NCBI GenBank assembly: GCA_035292605.1
Contig: DATDPT010000119.1
Coordinates: forward strand, 1 to 8,337
From: JALYNX01 sp035292605
GTDB lineage: Bacteria > Actinomycetota > Acidimicrobiia > Spongiisociales > ZC4RG35
DNA: 8,337 nt
Direction of reading: 5' to 3'
Shown: piece by piece, positions 1 through 6,126 of the stretch
How positions within the stretch are numbered: the stretch's first letter is position 1
Layout of the letters: every line of letters begins with the position of its first letter
The notes under the pieces: model-generated
What the model was told of the DNA's origin: nothing
Databases searched by the model: none
The model's input: only the letters and a program-made list of their open reading frames with translations
Position numbers and translations under genes: made by a program

Positions 1-1
1 C

Positions 2-424
2 ATTGCCGGAGCCGGCACCTGGTTCGGAGCCAACATCGTGCAGGCGGTGGTGCCCTCGATGGCGTTCAAGCAGGCCGGTACCACCGCTTCGGGGTGGTAC
101 CGGATCGCGGGGCGTCTCTCGACCGTTCTCTACATGCCGGCGGCCATCCTCATTCTGCTGACCGGGGTGTTCTTGGTGCTTCAGAGCGACGTCTATGACT
201 TCGGCAGCCTGTTCGTGACCATCGGGTTCTTCACGGTTGTGGCCGGGGCGCTGCTCGGAGCGGTCGTCTTCGGCCCCGTCTCGACACGAGCCGCGGATGC
301 CATCGATGCCGGGGACGACACAGGGGCGAAAGCTGCCACCGGGCGGCTGACCACGTTCGGGGTCGTCGACACCTTGCTGGTTCTGGCGACGATCACGGTG
401 ATGGTGCTCAGACTCACCGTATGA
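2..424 (+). CDS. Integral membrane protein, 5'-truncated (DUF2269/CopD-like appearance)
   Basis: The reading frame is open from base 2 and runs to TGA at 422-424, giving 140 visible residues; the true start lies left of the window. A GTG at 38 exists but has no good ribosome site and would cut into the first helix, so I treat the gene as partial. At least three further hydrophobic segments can be seen at about visible residues 41-61, 66-92 and 117-138, with a short charged acidic loop (DAIDAGDDTG) before the last. The opening GAGTWFGAN followed by a P-containing helix and the small size recall DUF2269 or CopD-type four-helix membrane proteins, but I see no metal ligands and the assignment is by general look only. 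Its function is unknown. It ends 3 nt before the stop codon of the convergent glpD gene. Confidence 0.6.
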   Translation: MAGAGTWFGANIVQAVVPSMAFKQAGTTASGWYRIAGRLSTVLYMPAAILILLTGVFLVLQSDVYDFGSLFVTIGFFTVVAGALLGAVVFGPVSTRAADAIDAGDDTGAKAATGRLTTFGVVDTLLVLATITVMVLRLTV

Positions 425-427
425 CCG

Positions 428-2116
428 CTATTCCGCCCTCCCGGTTCTTACATCGGGAGCTCCCATGCGGGCGGCGTCGGCGGTGCGGTCATCGGGTTGT
501 CGTTGTGAGTCGAGCTCGGCCTCGACCCGCGCCAGATAATGCTCGATCTCCCTCGTGAGGGTGGCCCGGTCCCATCCCAGGGGGCGGGCCATGATCTCGG
601 CAGCCAGCGGCGCAGCGAGCGTGCCCCGGTCGCGGGACTCGATGGAGATCCTGGTGCGACGGGTGAGCACGTCGTCCAGGTGCAACGCTCCCTCGTCCGT
701 CACCGCATGCACGATCTCCGCCCGAAGGTAGGGAGCACCTTCGATCAAGGGCTGTCCCAGACCCGGGTCGGCTTCGATGGCCGCCAGCAGGTCGAACGTG
801 GTCGAGCCGTGACGCCCCAGCAGATGCTCGGCGACAGCGGGGTCCACCCCGAGCCCGGCGCGCCGCTCCCATAGCTCCTGGTAGCCGGCCGCTCCCAGCA
901 GTGGCACGGTATCGGTCCGTGAGCCTTCGGGTTGGCCGCCCCTGGTGGCGGCGTCGACCGCGTCCCGGGCCATCACCCGATAGGTGGTGTATTTGCCGCC
1001 GGCGACGGTGATCAAACCGGTGCCTGATTCGATCACCGCATGCTCCCGGCTCAGCTTGCTGGTCTCGTCGGACTCTCCCGCCAGGAGAGGACGGAGCCCG
1101 GCGTAGACCCCCACCACGTCATCGGGGCCGATCGGCGAGGCCAATGCCGAATTCACCCATCTCAGGAGGTACTCGATGTCGCTGCGACACGCAGCGGGGT
1201 GCGCCCGGCGTAGCGACCACGGAGTGTCGGTGGTCCCGATCAGCCAGTGTTTCCCCCAGGGGATGACGAAAAGAACGCTGCGCTCTGTGCGCAGGATCAA
1301 TCCGGTACGGGAGTCGATTCGGTCCCGGGGAACCACCAGGTGGATTCCCTTGGAGGCGCGCACATCCTGGCCGTGATCCCCGGCCATGGCCTGGATGTCG
1401 TCGCTCCAGACCCCTCCGGCCGCAATCACCCGCCGAGCCCGGATATCGAAGTCAGCACCGGCTTCCAGGTCTCGAGCCCGAACGCCGACCACTGCCCCAT
1501 TCTCTAGCAGAAGGCCATTGGCCCTCGTGCTCTGGGCCATCACCGCCCCATGTGCCTTTGCGGTTCGGGCCAGGGTCATGGTGTGCCTGGCGTCGTCCAC
1601 CAGGACATCCCAGTAGAGCACCCCACCCTTCAGAGAGCCGTTGGCGAGGGCGGGGGCCATTTCCAAGGCGCCCCGGCGGCTGAGTTGTCGGTGGCGGGGA
1701 AGTGGGTTGTCCGTCCTCGAGGCGAGAGTGTCGTAGAGCAGGACGCCGGCGCCGACGTAGAGCCTTTCCCACACCGGATGGTGCAGCGGGTAGAGAAAGG
1801 AGACCGGGGTGCACAGGTGGGGACAGAGCCGATTGACCATCAGGTTTCGCTCGGCCAGCGCCTCCCTGACCAAAGTGAGATTGCGATGCTCCAGATAGCG
1901 GAGCCCACCGTGAAACAACTTGCTGGAGCGACTCGATGTGCCGGAGGCATAATCCCTCTGCTCGACGAGAGCCACCGAAAGGCCGCGGGTGGCGGCATCA
2001 ACCGCGATCCCGCATCCGGTCACCCCGCCACCGATGACGACTATGTCGAAGACCTCGGCGCGCATTCGGCTCAGGTCGAGCGCCCGTTGCCGGGTGTTGA
2101 GCTTGGACGTTGGCAT
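428..2116 (-). CDS. glpD: Glycerol-3-phosphate dehydrogenase, FAD-dependent (GlpD)
   Basis: This 562-residue protein oxidises sn-glycerol 3-phosphate to dihydroxyacetone phosphate with FAD and passes electrons to the membrane quinone pool. The sequence shows the N-terminal Rossmann FAD motif (GGGVTGCG, residues 29-36), the family hallmark TSSRSSKLFHGGLRYLE (60-76), SKGIHLVVPR (255-264), IPWGKHWLIGTTDT (285-298), YAGLRPL (338-344), SREHAV (356-361) and GGKYTTYR (373-380), followed by the DAO C-terminal helical domain. The length fits the 500-580 residues usual for the family. ATG at 2116 is preceded by a GAGGTGGTGAG purine run about 7 nt upstream. The last 30 or so residues are charged, low in complexity and probably a disordered tail. 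No glpK or glpF is next to it, so it appears to be a single-gene unit, with its promoter in the divergent gap shared with the monooxygenase gene. Confidence 0.95.
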   Translation of the reverse strand: MPTSKLNTRQRALDLSRMRAEVFDIVVIGGGVTGCGIAVDAATRGLSVALVEQRDYASGTSSRSSKLFHGGLRYLEHRNLTLVREALAERNLMVNRLCPHLCTPVSFLYPLHHPVWERLYVGAGVLLYDTLASRTDNPLPRHRQLSRRGALEMAPALANGSLKGGVLYWDVLVDDARHTMTLARTAKAHGAVMAQSTRANGLLLENGAVVGVRARDLEAGADFDIRARRVIAAGGVWSDDIQAMAGDHGQDVRASKGIHLVVPRDRIDSRTGLILRTERSVLFVIPWGKHWLIGTTDTPWSLRRAHPAACRSDIEYLLRWVNSALASPIGPDDVVGVYAGLRPLLAGESDETSKLSREHAVIESGTGLITVAGGKYTTYRVMARDAVDAATRGGQPEGSRTDTVPLLGAAGYQELWERRAGLGVDPAVAEHLLGRHGSTTFDLLAAIEADPGLGQPLIEGAPYLRAEIVHAVTDEGALHLDDVLTRRTRISIESRDRGTLAAPLAAEIMARPLGWDRATLTREIEHYLARVEAELDSQRQPDDRTADAARMGAPDVRTGRAE

Positions 2117-2151
2117 GGGCTAGCTCACCACCTCACCAGGTTTAGCCACCT

Positions 2152-2182
2152 CGGGCGGCCTAGCGGGCGGCGAACGGGCGGC
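2152..2182. repeat. Three direct copies of CGGGCGGC in the glpD/monooxygenase divergent promoter gap
   Basis: CGGGCGGC occurs at 2152-2159, 2164-2171 and 2175-2182, start-to-start distances of 12 and 11 bp, close to one turn of B-DNA. The array sits midway between the two divergent starts (2116 and 2198). It could be a set of protein-binding half-sites on one face of the helix, but in GC-rich DNA a short GC-only repeat can arise by chance. The rest of the 81-bp gap holds the glpD ribosome site and no clear -35 element. Confidence 0.45.
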
Positions 2183-2209
2183 GTGGAGCGCCGTACGATG
2201 CCGCCCATG
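2179..2209 (+). promoter_or_regulatory. Start region of the monooxygenase gene: GGAG in a hairpin loop, or TANNNT leaderless promoter
   Basis: Two readings compete. CGGCG (2179-2183) and CGCCG (2189-2193) can pair around a TGGAG loop, so the Shine-Dalgarno core GGAG (2185-2188) sits in the loop 9 nt before ATG at 2198. Alternatively TACGAT (2194-2199) matches the actinobacterial -10 pattern TANNNT and would place transcription start at about 2206-2207, exactly on the second in-frame ATG (2207), giving a leaderless mRNA. The sequence alone does not decide between them. Confidence 0.35.
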
Positions 2210-3112
2210 TCAGAGAAGCTCAAGGTGGGGGTGCAACTCCCGGAGGTGGAAAGGGAAATCGGCTGGGCCGAGATACGACAGGTGGCTCGGACCGCGGAGG
2301 CGGTCGGATTCGATTCGATCTGGCTCGGTGACCACCTCCTGTACCGCGACGAGGTGCATGGGGTGCGCGGGCCATGGGAGACGTGGTCGCTGCTGGCGGC
2401 GCTGGGGGAGGCGACCGAGAAGGTCAGCCTCGGGCCTCTGGTGGCCTCGACCTCCTTTCATGCGCCGGCGATGTTGGCGAAAAAGGCCGCCACGGTGGAC
2501 GAGATCTCGGGTGGGCGGCTGATACTCGGTCTGGGCGCGGGGTGGAACCGCGTCGAGTACGACGGGTTCGGTTTTCCTTTCGATCACAGGGTTGATCGGT
2601 TCGAGGAGGCCTTCACCATCATCCGGACCCTGCTCACCGATGGTTACATCGATTTCGAAGGCATCTACTACACGGTCAGGGGCGGTGAGCTGGCACCCCG
2701 GGCGAGACCCGGTCTCCCGCTGCTCATCGGTTCCAACGGGGCCCGGATGCTGGGAATCACTCTTCCCCACGTGGCTATGTGGAACACCTGGCACTCTTCG
2801 TTCGGCAACGACGTGGCCGGCCTGCGCCCTCTTCTGCACCAGATCGACTACGCATGTGCCGAGGCAGGGAGGGGCCCGGGCGAGGTCGGGAAGACGGCCT
2901 CCGTCTATATCCAGCTTCCCGGGGGAACGGGGCGAATCACGGGTCGTGGCGTCATTGAATCGGATACGCCTCGCACCGGGTCCCGTGAGGAGCTGGCCCG
3001 AATACTGCATGAGTACTCCGAGGCCGGAATCGGTCATGTGCAGTTGGTATTGGATCCGATCGACTCGAGCAGCGTCGAGGAGATGGGCGAGGTGCTCCGG
3101 CTGATGGGTTGA
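2198..3112 (+). CDS. Luciferase-like monooxygenase, probable F420-dependent oxidoreductase
   Basis: The product has 304 residues from ATG 2198 (301 from ATG 2207) and spans a whole luciferase-like (bacterial LLM) TIM-barrel domain. Visible hallmarks are AEAVGFDSIWLGDHL (34-48), the ATEKVSLGPLV strand (72-82), the KKAATVDEISGGRLILGLGAGW signature (95-116), the GFPFDHRVDRFEEA segment (125-138), the GELAPRARPGLPLLIGSNG strand (163-181), and a C-terminal HVQLVLDP (280-287). In actinobacteria most such proteins use coenzyme F420 rather than FMN, which is why I favour F420; the cofactor and substrate cannot be read from the sequence. It has no signal peptide and should be cytosolic. The downstream PEBP gene follows after 22 nt and is probably co-transcribed. 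The frame is also open far upstream, through the antisense of glpD, which is a by-product of GC-rich codon use. Confidence 0.9.
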   Translation: MPPMSEKLKVGVQLPEVEREIGWAEIRQVARTAEAVGFDSIWLGDHLLYRDEVHGVRGPWETWSLLAALGEATEKVSLGPLVASTSFHAPAMLAKKAATVDEISGGRLILGLGAGWNRVEYDGFGFPFDHRVDRFEEAFTIIRTLLTDGYIDFEGIYYTVRGGELAPRARPGLPLLIGSNGARMLGITLPHVAMWNTWHSSFGNDVAGLRPLLHQIDYACAEAGRGPGEVGKTASVYIQLPGGTGRITGRGVIESDTPRTGSREELARILHEYSEAGIGHVQLVLDPIDSSSVEEMGEVLRLMG

Positions 3113-3134
3113 GTAAGGTCCGAGTGGAGGTGCC

Positions 3135-3764
3135 ATGAAGCTGACGACGGCCAGTTTTCGCAACGGCGGTCCGATCCCCGACCGGTATGCACTGACGATC
3201 CCTCATCCCGATGCCCATGTCACTTTCTCCGAGAACGTCAACCCGGAGTTGAGTTGGGATGAGGTTCCGGGAGGGACGAGATCGTTTGCCATCATCTGTC
3301 ACGACTCCGATGTCCCGTCGCGGGCCGACGACGTCAATCAGGAGGGCCGGGAGGTGCCCGCCGACCTACCCCGGGTCGAGTTCTTCCATTGGGTCACTGT
3401 GGAGTTGCCGCCAGAGCTCCGTTCGATCGCCGAGGGGGAGTTCTGCCAGGGGGTGATGCCCCACGGCAAGAACGTTGCCCTGGGCCCACGGGGCTGCCGT
3501 CAGGGTCTCAACGACTTCACCGGTTGGTTCGCCGGTGACCCTGACATGGCCGGGAGGTTCTTCGGCTACGACGGCCCGGCCCCACCCTGGAACGACTCCA
3601 TCCTCCACCACTACACATTCACCCTCTACGCCCTCGACATCGAGGAGGTGCCGGTGGTGGGTGAGTTCACGGGCCAACAAGTGAGGGATGCGATCGAGGG
3701 CCATGCCCTGGCCGAGGCCTCGGTCATGGGCACCTACACCCAGAATCCCCGTCTCCGCAGCTAG
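3135..3764 (+). CDS. PEBP family protein (YbhB/YbcL-like)
   Basis: The 209-residue product has the phosphatidylethanolamine-binding protein fold. Seen in order are NPELSWDEVPGGTRSFAIICHDSDVP-type elements (36-61, with D57, D59 and P61 of the anion-binding pocket), FFHWV (83-87, pocket His85), the GYDGPAPPWND segment (144-154) and HHYTFTLYALD (158-168), all standard for bacterial YbhB/YbcL proteins. Relative to the usual bacterial length of about 150-185 it carries extra sequence at roughly 62-80 and 112-140. There is no signal peptide, so it should be cytosolic. ATG 3135 has GGAGG at 3126-3130, only 4 nt away. The biochemical role of bacterial PEBP proteins is poorly defined and nothing here narrows it. 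It follows the monooxygenase gene by 22 nt and stops 8 nt before the convergent aztB stop. Confidence 0.9.
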   Translation: MKLTTASFRNGGPIPDRYALTIPHPDAHVTFSENVNPELSWDEVPGGTRSFAIICHDSDVPSRADDVNQEGREVPADLPRVEFFHWVTVELPPELRSIAEGEFCQGVMPHGKNVALGPRGCRQGLNDFTGWFAGDPDMAGRFFGYDGPAPPWNDSILHHYTFTLYALDIEEVPVVGEFTGQQVRDAIEGHALAEASVMGTYTQNPRLRS

Positions 3765-3772
3765 CCGGGCGG

Positions 3773-4606
3773 TTATCGAGCGACGGCGGGCGCTCCCCGG
3801 CGCAGCGACCGGATGGTGAGCACCACGAAGAAGAGCACGATCGGAACCACGGAGATGGTGGCCGAGCCTGAGGTGTCTGCGTAGTAGCTGATCATCAGCC
3901 CCACGGCCACCGAGAGGACTCCGATCACCGCCGCGGCCGTCATCATCACCGGCACCCTCTTCACCAAGAGCGCCGCCGTGGCAGGGGGCCCCACCAGGAG
4001 GCCGAACACCAGGAGCGTGCCCACGGTCTGGAATGATCCGACGATCGAGACCGTCGTCAGCCCGAGGAGGGCAAGATGGGCCAGGCGCGGATTGAGACCG
4101 AGCATTTTCGCTTTGTGCTCGTTGAACGACAGCACCAAGAAGTGGCGGTAGAGGAGCGAGGAGACGACAAGGACCACAGCGGCAACCACCCCGAGCAAGA
4201 CCAGGTCCTCGGTGGTGACTCCCAACGCGTCCCCGAAGAGGATTCCGGTGAGACTGCCGGTGTAGGCATCGCTGCGCGAGATCAGGATCACCCCGAGCCC
4301 CAGCATCCCGACGAACAACAAGCCGATTCCGGTGTCTTCGGAGAAGGTGGTCTGTCGGTGGACGAGGTTGATTCCGGCAATCATGACGGTGGCCGCAAGA
4401 GCCGCTCCGAGGAGCACGTTGAAATCGAGCAGGATCGCCAGGGCGATGCCCGGGATGACGCCGTGGACCAGGGCGTCGCCCAGAAAGGTCATCCCCCGGA
4501 TCACGACCCAGGTGCCCACCACGGCGAGGGCCAAAGCGGCAAGCGCACCTCCGACCAGGGCTCTCTGCTGGAAGGCGAGAGCAAAAGGCTCAGTCAGCCA
4601 ATCCAT
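3773..4606 (-). CDS. aztB: Zinc ABC transporter permease, AztB-like
   Basis: This is a 277-residue membrane protein of the ABC-3 (ZnuB/MntB) permease family, which forms the channel of a metal importer. It is nearly all hydrophobic segments, about eight, at roughly residues 15-36, 46-62, 64-82, 93-110, 134-153, 175-192, 196-214 and 220-265 (two). Family elements are the GDALVHGVIPGIALA stretch (43-57), the cytoplasmic loop FNEHKAKMLGLNP (161-173), which contacts the ATPase, and VGTLLVFGLLVGPPATAALL (195-214). The opening MDWLTEPFALAFQQRAL fits what I recall of AztB proteins, so I chose ATG 4606. A TTG at 4618 would add four residues and has a GAGAGGGG run 11 nt upstream, so it remains possible. 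It lies 78 nt behind aztC, across a hairpin-forming spacer. The matching ATPase gene is on the other strand beyond zur. Zinc is preferred over manganese from the AztC and Zur context. Confidence 0.88.
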   Translation of the reverse strand: MDWLTEPFALAFQQRALVGGALAALALAVVGTWVVIRGMTFLGDALVHGVIPGIALAILLDFNVLLGAALAATVMIAGINLVHRQTTFSEDTGIGLLFVGMLGLGVILISRSDAYTGSLTGILFGDALGVTTEDLVLLGVVAAVVLVVSSLLYRHFLVLSFNEHKAKMLGLNPRLAHLALLGLTTVSIVGSFQTVGTLLVFGLLVGPPATAALLVKRVPVMMTAAAVIGVLSVAVGLMISYYADTSGSATISVVPIVLFFVVLTIRSLRRGAPAVAR

Positions 4607-4639
4607 GGGTGAGGTCAAGGTAGCGTCGGCCCCTCTCGT

Positions 4640-4684
4640 AATTGGGATGGTGAGGGGTCATATACGGCCCTGTGACTCCCAATT
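4640..4684 (-). other. Intercistronic hairpin between aztC and aztB
   Basis: AATTGGGA (4640-4647) and TCCCAATT (4677-4684) are perfect 8-bp inverted arms. Inside, AGGG (4653-4656) can pair with CCCT (4668-4671), leaving a symmetrical 5/5 internal loop and an 11-nt terminal loop. The structure starts on the base immediately after the aztC stop codon in the minus-strand mRNA. No U-tract follows the 3' arm, so a strong intrinsic terminator is unlikely; an mRNA-stabilising or attenuating element protecting the binding-protein message fits better. This is inference from the sequence. Confidence 0.5.
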
Positions 4685-5611
4685 TCACGTCAAGCCCGCC
4701 GCGATTCGCTCTGCATCGAGGCGAAGCATCTTGATGAGGGTCTCCGCACCCGAGCCTGCCGGCCCGAGGGAGTCGGTGTAGAGCTCGACCACCGCCACGG
4801 CATCACCGAGCTCGGCGGCGACGGCATCGGCGAGTACGGACGGTTCGATGGTCTCGGCGAAGATGACGGGAACGTCTTCGTCCTCGATGACGTCGACCAG
4901 GGCCGCTAGCTCAGCCGAGCTCGGTTGGGCGAGCGTCGACCCCCCCGGGATCACCACTCCGACCACCTCGAACCCGTAGCGATGGGCCAGATAGCCGAGA
5001 GCGTCGTGGTTGGTGACCAGTTTCCGGCTGGACTCGGGGATCGAGCCGAAGAGAGCTTCGATCTCCGCATCGAGCGTTCTCAACTCGGCGCCATACCCGG
5101 CGGCGCGGCTTACCCAGTTGACCGAGGGGTCGATCCTGGTGAGGGCGTCGGCGATTACCTCGGTCGCGGTCGCCACTCGAAGCGGATCCGTCCAGAAATG
5201 GGGATCATCCCGGAGCTCGTTGGGGCCGGCCTGTGCGAACGGGAGCGGGTCCACGAGTGGCGCGACCTCGAGCACGTTGGCGCCATCGGCCTTGGCGCTT
5301 TCGATCACGTCGTTCAGACCTTCCTCCAAGCCGAGCCCGTTGGCGATCACCAGGTCGGCGTCGTTGATCAGGGCAACTTGTTGCGAGGAGGGTTGGAAGT
5401 CGTGGGGATCGGCGCCGGCCGGCAGCAGGACTTCGAGCATCACCTGGTCCCCGGCGATGTTTGAGGTGATATCACCGAGGATGGTCGTGGTCGCCACTAT
5501 CTGAAGTGATTCCCCCGGTGGTTTGGTGTCCTCTGTGGTGGCGGCAGTGCACGCGGTGAGGAGCGCAGCCAGCAGAACCGAGGTGATGGCGGTCGTCCGA
5601 GGCACTGTCAT
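4685..5611 (-). CDS. aztC: Zinc ABC transporter substrate-binding lipoprotein, AztC/ZnuA family
   Basis: The 308-residue product is a cluster A-I metal-binding protein that captures zinc outside the membrane and delivers it to the permease. It starts with a lipoprotein signal peptide whose lipobox is L18-T19-A20-C21, so it should be anchored to the outer face of the cytoplasmic membrane. The mature part begins with IVATTTILGDITSNIAGD (38-55). The four expected zinc ligands can all be seen: His70 (DPHDF), His138 (DPHFWTDP), His202 (NHDALGYLAHRYGF) and Asp280 (ELYTDSLG). NGLGLEEGL (91-99) is also typical. The His-rich loop that many ZnuA proteins carry between the first two ligands is absent, which together with the length fits AztC. 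ATG 5611 has GGGGAG (5617-5622) 5 nt upstream. It is the first gene of the minus-strand arm behind the Zur-type operator. A manganese protein is less likely because of the Asp fourth ligand with three His. Confidence 0.92.
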   Translation of the reverse strand: MTVPRTTAITSVLLAALLTACTAATTEDTKPPGESLQIVATTTILGDITSNIAGDQVMLEVLLPAGADPHDFQPSSQQVALINDADLVIANGLGLEEGLNDVIESAKADGANVLEVAPLVDPLPFAQAGPNELRDDPHFWTDPLRVATATEVIADALTRIDPSVNWVSRAAGYGAELRTLDAEIEALFGSIPESSRKLVTNHDALGYLAHRYGFEVVGVVIPGGSTLAQPSSAELAALVDVIEDEDVPVIFAETIEPSVLADAVAAELGDAVAVVELYTDSLGPAGSGAETLIKMLRLDAERIAAGLT

Positions 5612-5633
5612 GTGTGCTCCCCACTGACGAAAC

Positions 5634-5648
5634 TGAGAATCATTATCA
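5634..5648. promoter_or_regulatory. Zur-type operator, TGAGAATCATTATCA
   Basis: The 15-bp site is a 7-1-7 palindrome centred on C5641; its arms TGAGAAT and TGATAAT (read on the other strand) differ at a single position. It closely resembles the TGAxAATxATTxTCA operators of actinobacterial Zur. It lies 22 bp upstream of aztC and 34 bp upstream of zur in their 71-bp divergent gap, where zinc-loaded Zur would be expected to repress both. It is an AT-rich island in GC-rich DNA, which makes chance unlikely. Fur of iron-type specificity has a related box, so metal identity rests on the neighbouring genes. Confidence 0.85.
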
Positions 5649-5667
5649 AGATAGCACCGGTTAGGAT
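5642..5667. promoter_or_regulatory. Candidate divergent -10 elements for aztC and zur
   Basis: On the minus strand GATAAT (complement of 5642-5647) matches the -10 consensus in five of six positions and overlaps the right arm of the Zur box; transcription would start near 5635, leaving a leader of about 24 nt that includes the aztC ribosome site. On the plus strand TAGGAT (5662-5667) fits TANNNT and would start near 5674, with the Zur box covering the -35 zone. Neither has a recognisable -35 hexamer, so these are tentative. Confidence 0.35.
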
Positions 5668-5682
5668 GAGGCTCGAACTCAG

Positions 5683-6126
5683 ATGACGACCGGCAACACC
5701 ATCGATCGCGAGATTGAGGCCCGTCTCGGAGAGGCGGGAGTGCGATACACCCGGGCCCGCAGGGCAGTGGTGGGAGCGCTGGCCAGAGCCGACGGTCCGC
5801 GGTCGGCCTCGGAGCTCCATGAGGACATGGATCAGGACGTGCCGCTCTCGTCGCTCTACAGGAGCCTCAGTGTCCTCGACGGGGCCGGTGTGCTCGAGCC
5901 ACACAACAGTCTCAAGGGCCTCACCAGATACGAGTTGGCCGAGTGGCTTGCCGGCCACCATCACCATCTGGTGTGCCTGGTCTGTGGCACTGTCGAGGAC
6001 ATCCAGCTCTCGGCGGAGATGGAGGCCCGCCTCGAGAAGTTGGTCGAGACCGTGACCGATGAGGTGTCCTTCGCTGCCAGCGGGCACACGCTCGAGGTCC
6101 ATGGGCGTTGTGCCCGGTGTGTGTGA
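5683..6126 (+). CDS. zur: Fur-family metalloregulator, probable zinc uptake regulator Zur
   Basis: The 147-residue product has the winged-helix plus dimerisation layout of Fur proteins: GVRYTRARRAVVGAL (19-33), the DNA-recognition helix region PLSSLYRSLSVLDGAGVL (54-71), the metal-site run GHHHHLVCLVCG (91-102) and a C-terminal GRCARC (141-146). C98/C101 with C143/C146 form the usual structural zinc site; H92-H95 supply sensory-site ligands. As a Zur it would bind operators when zinc is plentiful and repress uptake. Zur rather than Fur or Mur is inferred from the operator and the adjacent AztC and AztA genes. ATG 5683 has a weak AGGATGAGG purine run ending 11 nt upstream. Its last codon and stop overlap the aztA start by 4 nt, and it is probably autoregulated by the operator in its own upstream gap. 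Confidence 0.9.
   Translation: MTTGNTIDREIEARLGEAGVRYTRARRAVVGALARADGPRSASELHEDMDQDVPLSSLYRSLSVLDGAGVLEPHNSLKGLTRYELAEWLAGHHHHLVCLVCGTVEDIQLSAEMEARLEKLVETVTDEVSFAASGHTLEVHGRCARCV

Noticed and set aside
1550..2197. Long upstream extension of the monooxygenase reading frame, antisense to glpD
   Set aside because: The frame is open because of GC-rich codon use opposite glpD. The family domain starts only after 2198, and the upstream translation has no family features.
2210..3163. 317-codon minus-strand reading frame
   Set aside because: It is the exact antisense of the monooxygenase gene, is Arg/Pro/His-rich without domains, and the plus strand has all family motifs.
4076..4612. 178-codon plus-strand frame opposite aztB, and similar frames opposite aztC (4925-5504)
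   Set aside because: Hydrophilic, low-complexity mirror images of well-recognised transporter genes, with no ribosome sites or domains.
4655..4672. TATATG on the minus strand in the aztC-aztB spacer as an internal aztB promoter
   Set aside because: No -35 element at usable spacing; the bases fall in the loop of the intercistronic hairpin.
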